NCBI RefSeq assembly: GCF_005081445.1
Contig: NZ_CP034873.1
Coordinates: 1 to 64,000 of the forward strand
Origin: Buchnera aphidicola (Hyadaphis tataricae)
GTDB lineage: Bacteria; Pseudomonadota; Gammaproteobacteria; Enterobacterales; Enterobacteriaceae
Length of the DNA: 64,000 nt
Direction of reading: 5' to 3'
The notes under the pieces were generated by a model. That model was not told the origin of the DNA. It worked only from the letters and a program-made list of their open reading frames with translations, and searched no databases. Positions 36,385 through 48,825 of this stretch are shown here, in pieces. The stretch's first letter is position 1. The number at the start of each line of letters is the position of its first letter. Made by a program: the position numbers and the translations under genes.

Positions 36385-39300
36385 TTATTGTTTAAGAGTG
36401 GAATTTAATAGCTCTGAAAGACTAGCAGAAGCTTCTTCAGCACTAATAGCAGAGTTACTTACTGTAGAATTATTGTGTTTTTTTTGACGACGATTGAAAC
36501 GTTCTTTATGATATGCATATCCTGTTCCTGCAGGGATCAAACGTCCAACAATCACATTTTCTTTTAATCCTCTTAATTCATCTTTTTTTCCTGCCACTGC
36601 AGATTCGGTTAATACTCTTGTTGTTTCTTGAAACGATGCTGCTGATATAAAAGATTCTGTTGCAAGAGATGCTTTTGTAATACCTAATAAATCTCGTGAA
36701 TAAGTTGCTAAAATTTTGCTATTTTGACGTAAAAGACGATTTGAAATTTTTATTCGTGAAAATTCTACTTGTTCACCCTCTAAAAAATTAGAATCTCCTG
36801 ATTTTGATATGGTAGCTTTTCGAAGCATTTGTCTGATAATTACTTCAATATGTTTATCATTAATTTTTACACCCTGCAAACGATATACTTCTTGTACCTC
36901 GTTTACAATATATTTTGTTACAGCTTGAACACCTCTTAGACGAAGAATATCATGTGGAGATTCTGGTCCATCAGATACGACATCTCCTCTTTCTACTCGT
37001 TCTCCTTCAAATACGTTTAGTTGTCTCCATTTTGGAATCATTTCTTCATAAGTATTATTACCATCTAATGGTGTAATAACTAATCTTCTTTTGCCTTTAG
37101 TTTCTTTTCCAAAAGAAATAATGCCACTGATTTCAGCTAAAATAGCTAATTCTTTTGGTCTTCTAGCTTCAAATAAATCTGCAACCCTTGGTAGTCCACC
37201 AGTTATATCTTTAGTTCCACCTGATTCTTGCGGTACTCGTGCTAAAGTATCACCTGAACTAATTTCTACTCCATCATCAAGTTGTACAATAGCCTTTCCA
37301 GGTAAAAAATATTGTGCAGGCATATCTGTTCCTGATATAAGAACATCATCTCCATTATGATCAATTATTTTTAATGCAGGTCTTAAATCTTTGCCGATTG
37401 ATGTTCTTTCTGCTGTGTCTAGTATAACGATAGAAGATAACCCTGTTAGTTCATCTGCCTGTCTTATAATGCTTTGACCATCGATCATATCTACAAAACG
37501 GACTAACCCATTTACTTCAGTTATAACAGGCATTGTATGTGGATCCCATTTTGCTACGGTTTCTCCAGATTTAACCGTGGCACCATGTCCTTTAGCCATG
37601 ATTGCACCATAAGGAACTTTATAGCTTTCTTTTGTTCTACCAAAATTATCGATTATGTTCAGTGCTACATTTCTAGAAGTAATAACTATTTTTCCTGTAG
37701 AATTAGTGACAAATTTTGCATTGTGAAGACTGATAATACCTTGATTTTTGATTTGTATACTAGATTCTGCTGCTGCTCTTGATGCTGCACCACCGATATG
37801 AAAAGTTCTCATTGTAAGTTGTGTACCAGGTTCTCCTATAGACTGAGCTGCAATAACCCCAATCGCTTCTCCTTTATTTACTAAATTTCCACGAGCTAAA
37901 TCTCTTCCATAACAGTAAGCACATACACCGAAATCTGTGTCACAATTTACTACTGATCTCACTTTCACATTGTCTATAGAATTATTTTCTAAAATGTCAC
38001 ACCATTGTTCATTAAGCAATGTGTTTCGTTTGATCAAGACAGTATTAGTATTTGGAACAATCACATTTTCAGCAGTAACACGACCTAAAACACGTTCTCT
38101 TAAGGGTTCTTTAACATCTCCTCCTTCAATGAGAGGTGTCATTAAAATACCTTCGTGTGTTTTACAATCATCTTGAGTTACAACTAAATCTTGAGCAACA
38201 TCCACAAGACGACGTGTTAAATATCCAGAATTAGCAGTTTTTAATGCTGTATCTGCTAATCCTTTTCGTGCTCCATGAGTCGAAATAAAATATTGAAGTA
38301 CGTTTAAACCTTCTCTAAAATTTGCTGTAATTGGAGTTTCAATGATAGAACCGTCAGGTTTTGCCATTAAACCGCGCATTCCAGCTAATTGACGAATTTG
38401 AGCAGCAGAGCCACGAGCTCCTGAATCTGCCATCATAAATATATTATTAAAAGATATTTGTTTTTTTTGTTCTCCGGATTTGTCAATTACAGATTCTGTA
38501 GATAAATTTTTCATCATTGCTTTAGCGACTCTTTCATTAGCTGCAGCCCAAATATCAATGACTTTATTATATCTTTCTCCTGCTGTAACCAATCCTGATT
38601 GAAACTGTTCTTGTATTTCAGCAACTTCAATTTCAGCATCATTAATGATATTTGCTTTTTGTTCTGGTATAACCATATCATCGATACCAACTGAAGCACC
38701 AGATCTTGCAGCATAAGCAAAGCCAGTATACATAATCTGGTCAGCAAAAACTACAGTTGGTTTAAGTCCTAAAATGCGATAACAAGTATTGATCATTTTA
38801 GAAATATCTTTTTTACCTAAAGTTTGATTTACAATGTTAAAAGGTAATCCTTTTGGAACAATCATCCATAAAATTGCTCTACCTATAGTCGTGTGAATTA
38901 TTTTTTCAATTGGTATAAAATCATTATCTGCATCTTTTTTGTATTCTACTATTCGTACTTTTACCAATGAATGCAGTTCTGCAATGCCTAAACGGTATAC
39001 TTTTTCAGCCTCATTAGTATCTTTTAAAAACATTCCTTCGCCTTTTCCATTAATTTTTTCACGAGTCATGTAATATAACCCTAATACTACATCTTGAGAT
39101 GGAACAATAATAGGTTCTCCATTTGCTGGAGACAAAATATTATTAGTTGACATCATTAATGCTCGAGCTTCTAATTGTGATTCTAGAGTTAACGGGACAT
39201 GCACCGCCATTTGATCTCCATCAAAATCAGCATTATAAGCTGCACAAACCAATGGGTGCAGTTGGATAGCTTTACCTTCTATTAAAACTGGTTCAAATGC

Positions 39301-40605
39301 TTGTATTCCTAATCTATGTAGTGTAGGCGCACGGTTTAGAAGAACTGGATGTTCACGAATGACTTCATCTAAAATATCCCAGACTATAGATTCTTCTCGT
39401 TCTACCATTTTTTTAGCGGCTTTGATAGTAGTAGCTAAACCTCGTACTTCTAATTTTCCATATATAAAAGGCTTAAAAAGCTCTAAAGCCATTTTTTTAG
39501 GTAATCCGCATTGATGTAAATGAAGATATGGGCCTACAGTAATAACTGAACGACCAGAGTAATCCACTCTTTTTCCTAAAAGATTTTGACGAAATCGTCC
39601 TTGTTTCCCTTTAATCATATCAGCTAATGATTTAAGCGGTCTTTTATTTGATCCGGTAATTGCTCGTCCTCTTCGTCCGTTATCTAATAAAGCATCAACT
39701 GCTTCTTGTAGCATTCTTTTTTCATTTCTGACAATAATATCTGGAGCTGCTAAATCTAATAAACGTTTAAGACGATTGTTTCTATTAATCACTCTGCGAT
39801 ATAAATCATTTAAATCTGATGTAGCAAATCGCCCTCCATCTAATGGAACTAAAGGTCTCAGATCAGGTGGCAGAATCGGTAACACATTAAGAATCATCCA
39901 TTCAGGTTTGTTATGAGATTGAATGAAAGCTTCTAATAGTTTAATTCTTTTTGTGAGCTTTTTTCTTTTTGTTTCAGAATTGGTTTCGTTTAATTCAATT
40001 CTTAACGTATCACATTCTTGAACGAGATTGATATCTTTTAATAAAAATTGAATTGCTTCTGCCCCCATATTAGCATGAAATTCATCTCCAAATTCTTCTA
40101 ATGCATCTAAGTATTGTTCTTCTGTTAAGATTTGACGTTTTTCAAGGCTGGTCATTCCCGATTCTAGAACAACATAAGATTCAAAATATAGTACTCTTTC
40201 AATATCTCTTAAAGGCATATCTAATAGTAAGCCAATTCGTGATGGTAAGGATTTTAAAAACCAAATGTGTGCTGTTGGTGAAGATAGTTCTATATGCCCC
40301 ATTCGCTCTCTTCTAACTTTACTTTGTGTTACTTCAACACCACATTTTTCACAAATAACACCTCGGTGTTTGAGTCTTTTATACTTACCACACAAACATT
40401 CATAATCTTTTACAGGACCAAAAATACGAGCACAAAATAATCCATCTCGTTCTGGTTTAAATGTTCGATAATTGATAGTTTCAGGTTTTTTTACCTCACC
40501 AAATGACCAAGATCTTATCATATCAGGTGAGGCTAACGAAATTTTAATTGCATCAAAATCTTCATTTTTAGTTTGGGATTTTAAAAATTTTAATAAATCT
40601 TTCAC
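36385..40605 (-). CDS. rpoC: RNA polymerase subunit beta'
   Basis: Beta' carries half of the active site of RNA polymerase. The 1406 residues are full length (E. coli 1407). Key features: the N-terminal zinc site [19 protein letters not shown] (from about residue 70), the catalytic [12 protein letters not shown] near 458, the bridge helix and trigger loop region ([20 protein letters not shown]), and a second zinc site with [13 protein letters not shown]. The start is GTG after gggagc, as in E. coli. Confidence 0.99.
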   Translation of the reverse strand: MKDLLKFLKSQTKNEDFDAIKISLASPDMIRSWSFGEVKKPETINYRTFKPERDGLFCARIFGPVKDYECLCGKYKRLKHRGVICEKCGVEVTQSKVRRERMGHIELSSPTAHIWFLKSLPSRIGLLLDMPLRDIERVLYFESYVVLESGMTSLEKRQILTEEQYLDALEEFGDEFHANMGAEAIQFLLKDINLVQECDTLRIELNETNSETKRKKLTKRIKLLEAFIQSHNKPEWMILNVLPILPPDLRPLVPLDGGRFATSDLNDLYRRVINRNNRLKRLLDLAAPDIIVRNEKRMLQEAVDALLDNGRRGRAITGSNKRPLKSLADMIKGKQGRFRQNLLGKRVDYSGRSVITVGPYLHLHQCGLPKKMALELFKPFIYGKLEVRGLATTIKAAKKMVEREESIVWDILDEVIREHPVLLNRAPTLHRLGIQAFEPVLIEGKAIQLHPLVCAAYNADFDGDQMAVHVPLTLESQLEARALMMSTNNILSPANGEPIIVPSQDVVLGLYYMTREKINGKGEGMFLKDTNEAEKVYRLGIAELHSLVKVRIVEYKKDADNDFIPIEKIIHTTIGRAILWMIVPKGLPFNIVNQTLGKKDISKMINTCYRILGLKPTVVFADQIMYTGFAYAARSGASVGIDDMVIPEQKANIINDAEIEVAEIQEQFQSGLVTAGERYNKVIDIWAAANERVAKAMMKNLSTESVIDKSGEQKKQISFNNIFMMADSGARGSAAQIRQLAGMRGLMAKPDGSIIETPITANFREGLNVLQYFISTHGARKGLADTALKTANSGYLTRRLVDVAQDLVVTQDDCKTHEGILMTPLIEGGDVKEPLRERVLGRVTAENVIVPNTNTVLIKRNTLLNEQWCDILENNSIDNVKVRSVVNCDTDFGVCAYCYGRDLARGNLVNKGEAIGVIAAQSIGEPGTQLTMRTFHIGGAASRAAAESSIQIKNQGIISLHNAKFVTNSTGKIVITSRNVALNIIDNFGRTKESYKVPYGAIMAKGHGATVKSGETVAKWDPHTMPVITEVNGLVRFVDMIDGQSIIRQADELTGLSSIVILDTAERTSIGKDLRPALKIIDHNGDDVLISGTDMPAQYFLPGKAIVQLDDGVEISSGDTLARVPQESGGTKDITGGLPRVADLFEARRPKELAILAEISGIISFGKETKGKRRLVITPLDGNNTYEEMIPKWRQLNVFEGERVERGDVVSDGPESPHDILRLRGVQAVTKYIVNEVQEVYRLQGVKINDKHIEVIIRQMLRKATISKSGDSNFLEGEQVEFSRIKISNRLLRQNSKILATYSRDLLGITKASLATESFISAASFQETTRVLTESAVAGKKDELRGLKENVIVGRLIPAGTGYAYHKERFNRRQKKHNNSTVSNSAISAEEASASLSELLNSTLKQ

Positions 40606-40670
40606 GCATTAGCTCCCGTCGGAGTAAACCTTTTTAAGGTAATGAATCTAAAAGATGTTTTTGAAATAAA

Positions 40671-43600
40671 TTATTCACTTTCTAATTCAATGTTAATGCC
40701 TAATGATCGAATCTCTTTTAATAAAACATTAAAAGATTCTGGCATTCCAGGTTCCATTTGATGGTTTCCATCTACAATATTTTTGTACATTTTAGTTCTT
40801 CCATTGACATCGTCAGATTTTACAGTTAACATTTCTTGTAATGTATAAGACGCTCCATACGCTTCTAGTGCCCAAACTTCCATTTCACCAAAACGTTGTC
40901 CACCAAATTGAGCTTTTCCCCCTAATGGTTGTTGAGTTACTAAACTATAAGAACCAGTAGAACGAGCATGCATTTTATCATCTACTAAATGATTTAATTT
41001 TAACATGTACATATAACCTACTGTCACTGGTCTTTCAAATTTTTCTCCTGTTCTTCCATCAAACAGCGTAATTTGACCTGAAGTAGGTAAATCGGCGAAT
41101 TTTAATAATTGTTTGATTTCATGTTCTTGAGCTCCATCAAAAACAGGAGTGGCTATAGGCATGCCATTTTTTAAATTATGGGCTAAACATAAGATTTCTT
41201 CATTAGAAAAGGTTTCTAAATTGATTTGTTGTCGTAAATTATTTCCTAGATTAAATGCTTTTTGAATAAATGTTCTTAAATGAGATATTTTTTTTTGCTC
41301 TTTAAGCATAGTGTTAATTTTATCACCGATACCCTTTGCTGCCATACCTAAATGTGTTTCCAATATTTGTCCAATATTCATACGTGAAGGAACCCCTAAT
41401 GGGTTTAAAACAATATCTACCGGTATACCGTTTTCATCATAAGGCATATCTTCAATAGGGTTAATTTTTGAAATTACTCCTTTGTTTCCGTGTCTTCCAG
41501 CCATCTTATCACCGGGTTGAATCTGACGTTTCACTGCTAAATATACTTTTACAATTTTTAATACTCCTGGAGCAAGGTCATCTCCTTGTGTAATTTTTTT
41601 TCTTTGTATTTCAATTTTTTTATTAAATGTTTCTTTTAATTGATTATGTTGTTTAAAAAGTTTTTCTATTTCTTTTTTGTTTTCTGTTTTTTTTATTTCA
41701 ATGGACGACCATTTTTCATAGGGTAATTGATTTAAATTTTCTTCTTTTATATCAAAAGAAATAAGAGTGTTTTTTATATGTGCAAACAAACTAGATTCAA
41801 ATATCTTAAATTCTTCAGTAAGATCTTTTTTCACTTTTTTGAGCTGCATATCTTCAATTTCTACAGCTCTTTTATCTTTTTTTACGCCATCGCGAGTAAA
41901 TATTTGCACATCTATAACGGTTCCAGATACACCATTGGGAACACGTAATGAAGAATCTTTTACATCCGATGCTTTTTCACCAAAAATAGCACGTAATAAC
42001 TTTTCTTCTGGTGTCAGCTGTGTTTCTCCTTTTGGTGTCACTTTTCCTACTAATATATCACCTCCAGCGACTTCTGCTCCAATATATACAATACCTGATT
42101 CGTCTAATTTAGATAAAGCAGCTTCTCCTACATTAGGTATATCTGCACTAATTTCTTCTGGTCCTAGTTTTGTATCTCTTGATATGCAAGATAGTTCTTG
42201 AATGTGAATAGTAGTAAAACGATCTTCTTGGACAACTCTTTCCGAAACTAAAATAGAATCTTCAAAGTTATATCCATTCCAAGGCATAAATGCTACTCGC
42301 ATATTCTGTCCTAATGCAAGTTCTCCTAAATCAGTAGACGGGCCATCTGCGAGTACATCACCTTTTTTAATTATTTCACCTAACTTGACACAAGGTTTTT
42401 GATTGATACACGTATTTTGATTAGATCTAGTATATTTAGTTAAGTTATAAATATCTATTCCCGCTTCTTCTAAGTCTTTTTCTTGTTCTTGAATTTTTAC
42501 TACGATTCTAGAAGCGTCAACATATTGTACAAAACCACTTCTTTTAGATACTACTGTCACGCCTGAATCTACTGCTACTGCTCTTTCCATTCCTGTTCCT
42601 ACTAACGGTTTATCAGTTTTTAAAGTAGGAACAGCTTGACGTTGCATATTCGCACCCATCAAAGCGCGATTCGCATCATCGTGTTCGAGGAACGGAATTA
42701 AAGATGCACCAACTGATACAATTTGCTGTGTAGAAACATCCATATAGTTAACTTGATTGCGATTAAATAGACTAGACTCTCCTTTATGTCTACAGGTTAC
42801 TAAATCATCAGTAAAGTACCCTTTTTTATCAATATTCGTATTAGCTTGTGCAATAATGTAATTCCCTTCTTCAATAGCAGATAAATAATGTATTTCTTGA
42901 GTTACTAAACCGTTTTGAACTTTCCTATAAGGTGTTTCTAGAAAACCATATACATTTGTTCTTGCATATACAGACAAAGAATTAATCAGTCCAATATTCG
43001 GGCCTTCTGGTGTTTCTATAGGACAGACTCGTCCATAATGAGTAGGATGAACGTCTCTAACTTCAAAACCTGCTCTTTCTCTAGTCAAACCTCCTAGTCC
43101 TAAAGCTGAAATTCTTCTTTTATGTGTAATTTCTGATAATGGATTATTTTGATCCATAAACTGAGATAATTGACTAGAACCAAAAAATTCTTTTACGGCT
43201 GCTGAGATGGGTTTAGCATTAATCATATCTTGTGGCATTAACGTATCTAAATCACCTATAGATAATCGTTCTTTAACCGTACGTTCTACTCGTACTAAAC
43301 CAATTCTAAATTGATTTTCTGCCATTTCTCCTACAGATCTAATACGTCTATTTCCTAAATGATCGATATCATCCACTTCTCCCTTACCATTTCTAATATC
43401 AATGATTTTTTTTATAACATCAATTATATCTTCTTTATTTAACGTACCTAAACCTTTAATATCTTTACGTAGCAAAGATCGATTAAATTTCATTCTACCA
43501 ACAGAAGAAAGATCATATCTATCTTCAGAAAAAAATAAGTTTTCAAACAAATTTTCTGTAGCTTCTTTAGTAGGTGGTTCTCCAGGTCTCATTACTCGAT

Positions 43601-44696
43601 AAATTTCTATTAATGCACTCATGCGATCATGAGCAGAATCTATTCTAAGTGTTTCTGATATATAAGGACCATGATCTAAATCATTAGTAAAAAGTGTTTC
43701 AATCGTTGTAAAACCTGATTGTTTTAACTTTGCTAAAATTTCTAATGATAATTCTGTATTAGCAGAAATAATCATTTCACCTGTTATATCAAAATAATTT
43801 TTAGATACGATTCGACCTAAAATGTATTCATTCGGTACTACAATAGAATTTATTTGATCATTTTTTAGTTCCTGAATGTGTTTAGCAGTGATGCGACGAC
43901 CTTTTTCTACATATATTTTTCCATTTTTTTCAATATTAAATGATGCAGTTTCACCACGCAGTCTTTCTGGAACTAGTTTTAGTTCAATGGTATTTTCTTG
44001 TAATTTAAAAATATTTTTTTCAAAAAATAAATTTAATATTTCTTCTATATTATAATCTAAAGCTCGTAAAATAACTGTTACTGGTAATTTTCTACGTCTA
44101 TCAATTCTTACAAACAAATTATCTTTTGGATCAAATTCAAAATCTAACCACGAACCTCTATATGGAATAATACGTGCATTATATAAAACTTTTCCTGAGG
44201 AATGTGTTTTGCCTTTATCGCTATCAAAAAAAACGCCAGGACTGCGATGTAATTGAGACACTACGACTCGTTCTGTGCCATTTACTATAAATGTCCCATT
44301 ATTTGTCATTAGTGGAATTTCACCCATGTACACTTCTTGTTCTTTAATATCTTTGACGGTTGCCTCTAATATATCACGTTCATAAATTACAAGACGCAGT
44401 TTTACTCTGAGTGCAGCCGAATAAGTAGCACCCCTAATTTGACATTCTTTGACATCAAAAATAGCTTTGCCTAAACGATAACTAACATATTGCAGTTCAG
44501 AATTGCCATTATAGCTTCGTATTGGAAAAACCGAACGAAATGCTGCTTCTAATCCTTGTTGCCCTTTTAAATCCGGTTGAATAAATTTTTTGAAAGAATC
44601 TAATTGAATAGAAAGAAGATAAGGTATATCCAGAACCTGAGGACGTTTACCAAAATCTTTACGAATTCGTTTTTTTTCGGTGTAAGAGTAATCCAT
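40671..44696 (-). CDS. rpoB: RNA polymerase subunit beta
   Basis: Beta forms the other half of the active-site cleft. Using the ATG at 44696 (aggaa site; the frame is open to 44729) gives 1341 residues, against 1342 in E. coli. The rifampicin-pocket segment [20 protein letters not shown] and HKRRISALG are conserved, as are [13 protein letters not shown] and the C-terminal [19 protein letters not shown]. It is preceded by an attenuator-like hairpin after rplL. Confidence 0.98.
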   Translation of the reverse strand: MDYSYTEKKRIRKDFGKRPQVLDIPYLLSIQLDSFKKFIQPDLKGQQGLEAAFRSVFPIRSYNGNSELQYVSYRLGKAIFDVKECQIRGATYSAALRVKLRLVIYERDILEATVKDIKEQEVYMGEIPLMTNNGTFIVNGTERVVVSQLHRSPGVFFDSDKGKTHSSGKVLYNARIIPYRGSWLDFEFDPKDNLFVRIDRRRKLPVTVILRALDYNIEEILNLFFEKNIFKLQENTIELKLVPERLRGETASFNIEKNGKIYVEKGRRITAKHIQELKNDQINSIVVPNEYILGRIVSKNYFDITGEMIISANTELSLEILAKLKQSGFTTIETLFTNDLDHGPYISETLRIDSAHDRMSALIEIYRVMRPGEPPTKEATENLFENLFFSEDRYDLSSVGRMKFNRSLLRKDIKGLGTLNKEDIIDVIKKIIDIRNGKGEVDDIDHLGNRRIRSVGEMAENQFRIGLVRVERTVKERLSIGDLDTLMPQDMINAKPISAAVKEFFGSSQLSQFMDQNNPLSEITHKRRISALGLGGLTRERAGFEVRDVHPTHYGRVCPIETPEGPNIGLINSLSVYARTNVYGFLETPYRKVQNGLVTQEIHYLSAIEEGNYIIAQANTNIDKKGYFTDDLVTCRHKGESSLFNRNQVNYMDVSTQQIVSVGASLIPFLEHDDANRALMGANMQRQAVPTLKTDKPLVGTGMERAVAVDSGVTVVSKRSGFVQYVDASRIVVKIQEQEKDLEEAGIDIYNLTKYTRSNQNTCINQKPCVKLGEIIKKGDVLADGPSTDLGELALGQNMRVAFMPWNGYNFEDSILVSERVVQEDRFTTIHIQELSCISRDTKLGPEEISADIPNVGEAALSKLDESGIVYIGAEVAGGDILVGKVTPKGETQLTPEEKLLRAIFGEKASDVKDSSLRVPNGVSGTVIDVQIFTRDGVKKDKRAVEIEDMQLKKVKKDLTEEFKIFESSLFAHIKNTLISFDIKEENLNQLPYEKWSSIEIKKTENKKEIEKLFKQHNQLKETFNKKIEIQRKKITQGDDLAPGVLKIVKVYLAVKRQIQPGDKMAGRHGNKGVISKINPIEDMPYDENGIPVDIVLNPLGVPSRMNIGQILETHLGMAAKGIGDKINTMLKEQKKISHLRTFIQKAFNLGNNLRQQINLETFSNEEILCLAHNLKNGMPIATPVFDGAQEHEIKQLLKFADLPTSGQITLFDGRTGEKFERPVTVGYMYMLKLNHLVDDKMHARSTGSYSLVTQQPLGGKAQFGGQRFGEMEVWALEAYGASYTLQEMLTVKSDDVNGRTKMYKNIVDGNHQMEPGMPESFNVLLKEIRSLGINIELESE

Positions 44697-44824
44697 AGAA
44701 TTCCTAAGTTCGTTCATAGATAAAATCAAAAGAACACAGTCTTTTATCTGAAAGAGGAAACGGTTGTTAATTATGTAGAGAATGTAAAAATGTTTATTTA
44801 GAATGAATGAAAAAAATTTTAATC

Positions 44825-44856
44825 AAAAAGGCCGGTGAATAAAAAAATCACCAGCC
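44825..44856 (-). terminator. Attenuator between rplL and rpoB
   Basis: On the minus strand GGCTGGTGA pairs with TCACCGGCC (44848-44856 with 44830-44838), all nine positions paired if one U-G wobble is allowed. The loop is T-rich and five Ts follow immediately. E. coli has a partial terminator at this place that lowers rpoBC expression relative to rplJL; the same role is likely here. Confidence 0.75.
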
Positions 44857-44893
44857 GTTCTTGAAAATTAATTAAATTATCAATTGTTATTTT

Positions 44894-45259
44894 TTATTTA
44901 ATTTCGATTTCGGCACCAACATCTTCTAATGTTTTTTTAAGTGATTCCGCATCTTCCTTACTGATGTTTTCTTTTAAAACGATTGGGGCAGATTCTACTA
45001 AATCTTTTGCTTCTTTTAGTCCTAATCCAGTTGCACTTCGTACAGTTTTAATAACTGATACTTTATTAGGCCCAATAGCTTTCAAAAAAATGTCAAATTC
45101 CGTTTTTTCTTCTACAGCATGTTCATGCGTGTTATTAGAGTGTTTTGAGATGTCAGCTGACACTCCAAATTTTTCTTCCATAGCTGATATAAGCTCTACA
45201 ACATTCATTACTGACATTTCTGATACAGCTTCTAATATTTGTTCTTTAGTAATAGACAT
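44894..45259 (-). CDS. rplL: 50S ribosomal protein L7/L12
   Basis: L7/L12 forms the stalk that recruits translation GTPases. The 121 residues equal E. coli. The N-terminal dimer domain ([20 protein letters not shown]), the flexible hinge (here [15 protein letters not shown], more polar than the alanine-rich E. coli hinge) and the C-terminal domain with [19 protein letters not shown] are visible. Confidence 0.97.
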   Translation of the reverse strand: MSITKEQILEAVSEMSVMNVVELISAMEEKFGVSADISKHSNNTHEHAVEEKTEFDIFLKAIGPNKVSVIKTVRSATGLGLKEAKDLVESAPIVLKENISKEDAESLKKTLEDVGAEIEIK

Positions 45260-45327
45260 GACAATAATTCCTAATAAGAATTAGAATTATTTTTAGATGT
45301 TTGTTCATACATCAAAAATAATAACCT

Positions 45328-45825
45328 TTAAGAGGTTTCTTTTTGCTTTTTTATAGCTGATAATATACTAATGAGTTTACCAGCAGATGCCATTTTTAAT
45401 ACAAATAAAACTTTTATAATTGCTTCGTTATACGTTGGCATATCTGCTAGTTGATTAATTTCTAAGATTGAGAGTAATTTTCCTTCAAAAGCTGCTCCAG
45501 TAATTTTAAAACGCGGGTTTATTTTTGAAAAATCTTTAAATAATCGAGCACCACTTCCGGGATGTTGGGTTGAATAAGCTATGAAAGTAGAACCTTTTAT
45601 TTTTTTTTTTAAACACGCAAAACTTGTGTTTTGTATTCCTAAAGATAGTAAAGTATTTTGAACAATACTCATTTTAACTCCTATCTTTCTTCCGGATCTT
45701 CTCAATTCATTTATGTCATTGACTGCGATACCTTGGGTATCCGCAGTAATAGCTGATAGCGCGGTATTAGATATTTTGTTAATGTTCGAAACAATTATTT
45801 TTTTTTTATCAAGATTTAAAGGCAT
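45328..45825 (-). CDS. rplJ: 50S ribosomal protein L10
   Basis: L10 anchors L7/L12 to the ribosome. The frame is open from 45894, but MPLNLDKKK at 45825 matches E. coli MALNLQDKQ and follows an aaggag site, giving 165 residues, as in E. coli. An 11-base poly(A) tract lies in the CLKKKIKG segment. In E. coli L10 represses its own operon by binding the leader. Confidence 0.95.
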   Translation of the reverse strand: MPLNLDKKKIIVSNINKISNTALSAITADTQGIAVNDINELRRSGRKIGVKMSIVQNTLLSLGIQNTSFACLKKKIKGSTFIAYSTQHPGSGARLFKDFSKINPRFKITGAAFEGKLLSILEINQLADMPTYNEAIIKVLFVLKMASAGKLISILSAIKKQKETS

Positions 45826-45987
45826 TGTTATTCCATTCTCCTTAGTGTAATTTAGAGAAAAATAATTTATAATAAATTTTATGATAAAAAACAAAAATAT
45901 CGTGATTATTTTTTATAATTTATATGTAGTGTTATAACCATAAAAATAATTTTTGTAACAATTATGTTATGCTACTACCAGTATCTG

Positions 45988-45993
45988 ATTATA
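45988..45993 (-). promoter_or_regulatory. Possible -10 element upstream of rplJ
   Basis: The minus strand reads gctTATAATcag, a perfect -10 hexamer, in the 263-base gap between rplA and rplJ where E. coli has an internal promoter and the L10-binding leader. No good -35 is found 16-18 bases upstream. Confidence 0.35.
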
Positions 45994-46088
45994 AGCAGGG
46001 TTTTTAATAAAAATTTTTTATATTTTTGATTGAAAGGGGTTATTATTATAGATAACTTTTTTTCTAGCGTAAAGATAAAATGCTTTTT

Positions 46089-46784
46089 TCAAAAACTTAA
46101 ACTTGATGGATCAATTGTTAATCCTATTCCCATAGTAGTCGATAAAACAATTTTCTTGATATATGTTCCTTTAGATTGAGGTGGTTTTGATTTTTTTATT
46201 GATTCCAAAAATACATCAAAATTCTTTTTTATGAGATCCTTTTCAAAATCAACGCGACCAATAGTAGCATGTACTATTCCATTTTTATCGTTTCTGTATC
46301 TTATTTGTCCATTTTTTGCGTTTTTAACGGCTTCAGAAATATTTTCTGTAACTGTTCCAAATTTTGGATTTGGCATTAAATTACGCGGTCCTAATATTTG
46401 TCCTAACTGTGTAACAATTTTCATTGCATCTGGTGAAGCAATAGCTACATTAAAATTTATTCCTTCTTTTTTTATTTTTTCAACTAAATCTTCCATTCCT
46501 ACTAGTTCTGCACCAGATTTTTTAGCTTTTTCAACATTATCACCTTGAGTAAATACTGCTACTTTTATAGCACGTCCGATACCATGTGGTAATATTGTTG
46601 AACCACGTATATTTTGATCAGATTTTTTAGCGTTTATTCCTAAATTAATAGCAATATCAATGCTTTCTTTAAATTTTACTTTTGATGATTTCTTTAATAA
46701 AGAAATAATTTCTTCAAGAGGATATAACTTTTCTGAATCAATATTATTTTTGATATTTTTCATGCGTTTGCTAATTTTTCTCAT
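46089..46784 (-). CDS. rplA: 50S ribosomal protein L1
   Basis: L1 forms the mobile stalk near the E site and represses the L11 operon. The ATG at 46784 (gaggaa site inside the rplK end) gives [11 protein letters not shown], matching E. coli; 231 residues. Motifs: [46 protein letters not shown]. It starts two bases after the rplK stop codon, so the two are probably coupled. Confidence 0.96.
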   Translation of the reverse strand: MRKISKRMKNIKNNIDSEKLYPLEEIISLLKKSSKVKFKESIDIAINLGINAKKSDQNIRGSTILPHGIGRAIKVAVFTQGDNVEKAKKSGAELVGMEDLVEKIKKEGINFNVAIASPDAMKIVTQLGQILGPRNLMPNPKFGTVTENISEAVKNAKNGQIRYRNDKNGIVHATIGRVDFEKDLIKKNFDVFLESIKKSKPPQSKGTYIKKIVLSTTMGIGLTIDPSSLSF

Positions 46785-46785
46785 T

Positions 46786-47214
46786 TTATTCCTCAATAAT
46801 TAATCCCATAGATTTAGCTGTTCCTTCAATAGAACGCATCATGCTTTGGATATTAGATCCAGTCATATCACTTTTCTTAATTTTTGCAATTTCTTCAATT
46901 TGAGAACGATTAATTTTTCCTATTGAACTTAATTTTGCTTTATTCGATCCTGATTTAATTCCAGAGAATTTTTTTAATAAAATTGATGCCGGCGGTGTTT
47001 TTGTTATAAATGAAAAGGAACGATCTGAATATACTGTAATAACGACGGGTATAGGAAGTCCTTTTTCCATATTTTCTGTTTTTTTGTTAAATGTTTTACA
47101 AAAATCCATAATATTTAGACCTTTCTGACCTAATGCCGGTCCTATAGGTGGACTAGGACTAGCCATTCCTGCTGAGACCTGCAGTTTAATATAAGATTGT
47201 ATTTTTTTAGCCAT
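46786..47214 (-). CDS. rplK: 50S ribosomal protein L11
   Basis: L11 sits at the GTPase-associated centre of the large subunit. The 142 residues equal E. coli. The proline-rich N-terminus ([21 protein letters not shown]) and C-terminal rRNA-binding domain ([20 protein letters not shown], then [10 protein letters not shown]) are clear. The spacing to nusG is 41 bases. Confidence 0.97.
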   Translation of the reverse strand: MAKKIQSYIKLQVSAGMASPSPPIGPALGQKGLNIMDFCKTFNKKTENMEKGLPIPVVITVYSDRSFSFITKTPPASILLKKFSGIKSGSNKAKLSSIGKINRSQIEEIAKIKKSDMTGSNIQSMMRSIEGTAKSMGLIIEE

Positions 47215-47255
47215 TTTTTTCTCGAGTATATTTAAGATATTTTTTTTAAATCTGT

Positions 47256-47801
47256 TTAGTTTTTTTCAACTTGTCTAAAATCTAATTCTACAGGGGTAGA
47301 CCTTCCAAAAATTGATACAGAAACTTTTAGTCTGCTTTTTTCATAATCAACTTCTTCTACGACTCCATTAAAATCTGCAAAAGGCCCATCATTCACTCGA
47401 ATCATTTCTCCTGGTTCAAATAAAGTTTTCGGTCTAGGTTTATCCCCAATTTGTTTTAATCTATTCACTATAATTTCTACTTCTTTATCACTAATTGGTG
47501 AGGGTTTATCAGATTTGCCTCCAATAAAACCTAGTACTCTGGGAATTTTTCTTATTAAATGCCATGTAGAATCTGTCATGATCATTTGAATCAGGACATA
47601 TCCAGGAAAAAATTTATATTCGCTTTTCCTACGTTGTCCTGAGCGAATTTCAACTACTTCTTGTGAAGGAACCATCACTTCTCCGAAGAAATCATCCATT
47701 TTATTTAATTTAACATATTCTTTTATTGATTGTGCTACACGACTTTCAAATCCGGAAAAAGCTTGCAATACGTACCATTTTTTTTTTTTTCTTTCAGACA
47801 T
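47256..47801 (-). CDS. nusG: Transcription termination/antitermination factor NusG
   Basis: NusG travels with RNA polymerase and couples it to Rho or the ribosome. The 181 residues equal E. coli. The NGN domain begins [12 protein letters not shown] and the KOW domain contains [21 protein letters not shown]. The coding strand has 13 consecutive As in codons 4-8 (plus-strand Ts 47778-47790), a site prone to slippage right after the start. It lies two bases after secE. Confidence 0.97.
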   Translation of the reverse strand: MSERKKKKWYVLQAFSGFESRVAQSIKEYVKLNKMDDFFGEVMVPSQEVVEIRSGQRRKSEYKFFPGYVLIQMIMTDSTWHLIRKIPRVLGFIGGKSDKPSPISDKEVEIIVNRLKQIGDKPRPKTLFEPGEMIRVNDGPFADFNGVVEEVDYEKSRLKVSVSIFGRSTPVELDFRQVEKN

Positions 47802-47803
47802 TT

Positions 47804-48184
47804 TTAGAACCTTAAACCAATAATCATTGTTATTAAACGCAATATAATGTTATCTAATGCCCATAAAATAAGAGACATAATAATTGTTATCACTATCACG
47901 ATGAGAGTAGTGTATAAAGTGTCTTTATATTTAGGAAATGCTATTTTTTCTATTTCTTGTTGTAGTGATTTTATATGTGAAAAAATATATTTTCCTTGTT
48001 TTGTGCAGAGAAAAATCTTAATTGCACATATGCTGAAAAAAATAAAAATACATAAACGAATAAAAAATTTTGTTGTATAAAAGTAATAATTAATTAAAAA
48101 TGACATGAATAACAGTATTAGTATGGACAACCATTTTATTTTTTCTAAAATGGCACACATCTTTCGATGAGTTTTTTTTATCAT
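47804..48184 (-). CDS. secE: Preprotein translocase subunit SecE
   Basis: SecE clamps the two halves of SecY in the translocon. The 126 residues (E. coli 127) have three hydrophobic helices; the third, with [20 protein letters not shown] and ending GLRF, is the essential conserved one. The preceding amphipathic segment [14 protein letters not shown] fits the family. An aggag site precedes the ATG. Confidence 0.95.
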   Translation of the reverse strand: MIKKTHRKMCAILEKIKWLSILILLFMSFLINYYFYTTKFFIRLCIFIFFSICAIKIFLCTKQGKYIFSHIKSLQQEIEKIAFPKYKDTLYTTLIVIVITIIMSLILWALDNIILRLITMIIGLRF

Positions 48185-48384
48185 TATTTCTCCTAACGTT
48201 ATAAAAATATAAAAATATATGATACATATTCATTTTTTATTTTTTTAAAACATTACATTTTTTAAAAATTGTTAATTTTTTTAAGCATTTTTAGCTGTTT
48301 TATGAAGAAATTTAGAATAATTTAATTTAAAAATTAAAAAAAGGGTGAGATTTATGATAGATTGTTAAGAGTTTTTAAAAAATA
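48185..48384. other. Spacer where tufB lies in E. coli
   Basis: E. coli has tufB between the thrU-tyrU-glyT-thrT tRNA cluster and secE. Here 200 AT-rich bases remain and I cannot identify any EF-Tu remnant. A second copy of an EF-Tu gene is dispensable, which explains the deletion. Confidence 0.6.
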
Positions 48385-48458
48385 TGCTGATACCCAGAAT
48401 TGAACTGGGGACCTCACCCTTACCAAGGGTGTGCTCTACCTAACTGAGCCATATCAGC
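48385..48458 (-). tRNA. thrT: tRNA-Thr (anticodon GGU)
   Basis: A 74-base cloverleaf on the minus strand: acceptor arms GCTGATA and TATCAGC, anticodon stem-loop CACCC-TTGGTAA-GGGTG with anticodon GGT, T loop TTCAATT, discriminator A, no encoded CCA. One extra base sits in the D loop compared with E. coli. It is last in the four-gene cluster, matching E. coli thrT. Confidence 0.95.
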
Positions 48459-48476
48459 AATCTATTAAAATTTTTT

Positions 48477-48548
48477 AGCGGACAACGGGAATTGAACCCG
48501 TATCTTCAGCTTGGAAGGCTGAGGTAATAGCCTTTATACGATGTCCGC
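48477..48548 (-). tRNA. glyT: tRNA-Gly (anticodon UCC)
   Basis: A 72-base cloverleaf: acceptor arms GCGGACA and TGTCCGC, anticodon stem-loop with CTTCCAA (anticodon TCC), T loop TTCAATT, discriminator T. CCA is not encoded. Position third in the cluster matches E. coli glyT. Confidence 0.94.
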
Positions 48549-48553
48549 ATTTT

Positions 48554-48635
<82 letters not shown>

Positions 48636-48650
48636 TAAACAGCATTTTCT

Positions 48651-48723
<73 letters not shown>

Positions 48724-48750
48724 ATTTTTTTAAAGAATTTTGATTATAAT

Positions 48751-48778
48751 ATTATAATATTTTTCATTATTATTGCAA
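48751..48778 (-). promoter_or_regulatory. Promoter of the tRNA cluster
   Basis: On the minus strand TTGCAA (complement of 48773-48778) is followed after 16 bases by TATAAT (complement of 48751-48756), 27 bases before the first tRNA. This is close to the sigma-70 consensus in sequence, spacing and distance. Confidence 0.6.
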
Positions 48779-48825
48779 GTATTTTATAAAAATAATTCTG
48801 AATAATATGAAAGTATTTTTTTTAA

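Noticed and set aside
41767..42201. Open frame of 144 codons on the plus strand inside rpoB
   Set aside because: Antisense shadow of a highly conserved region; serine- and threonine-rich translation with no family resemblance.
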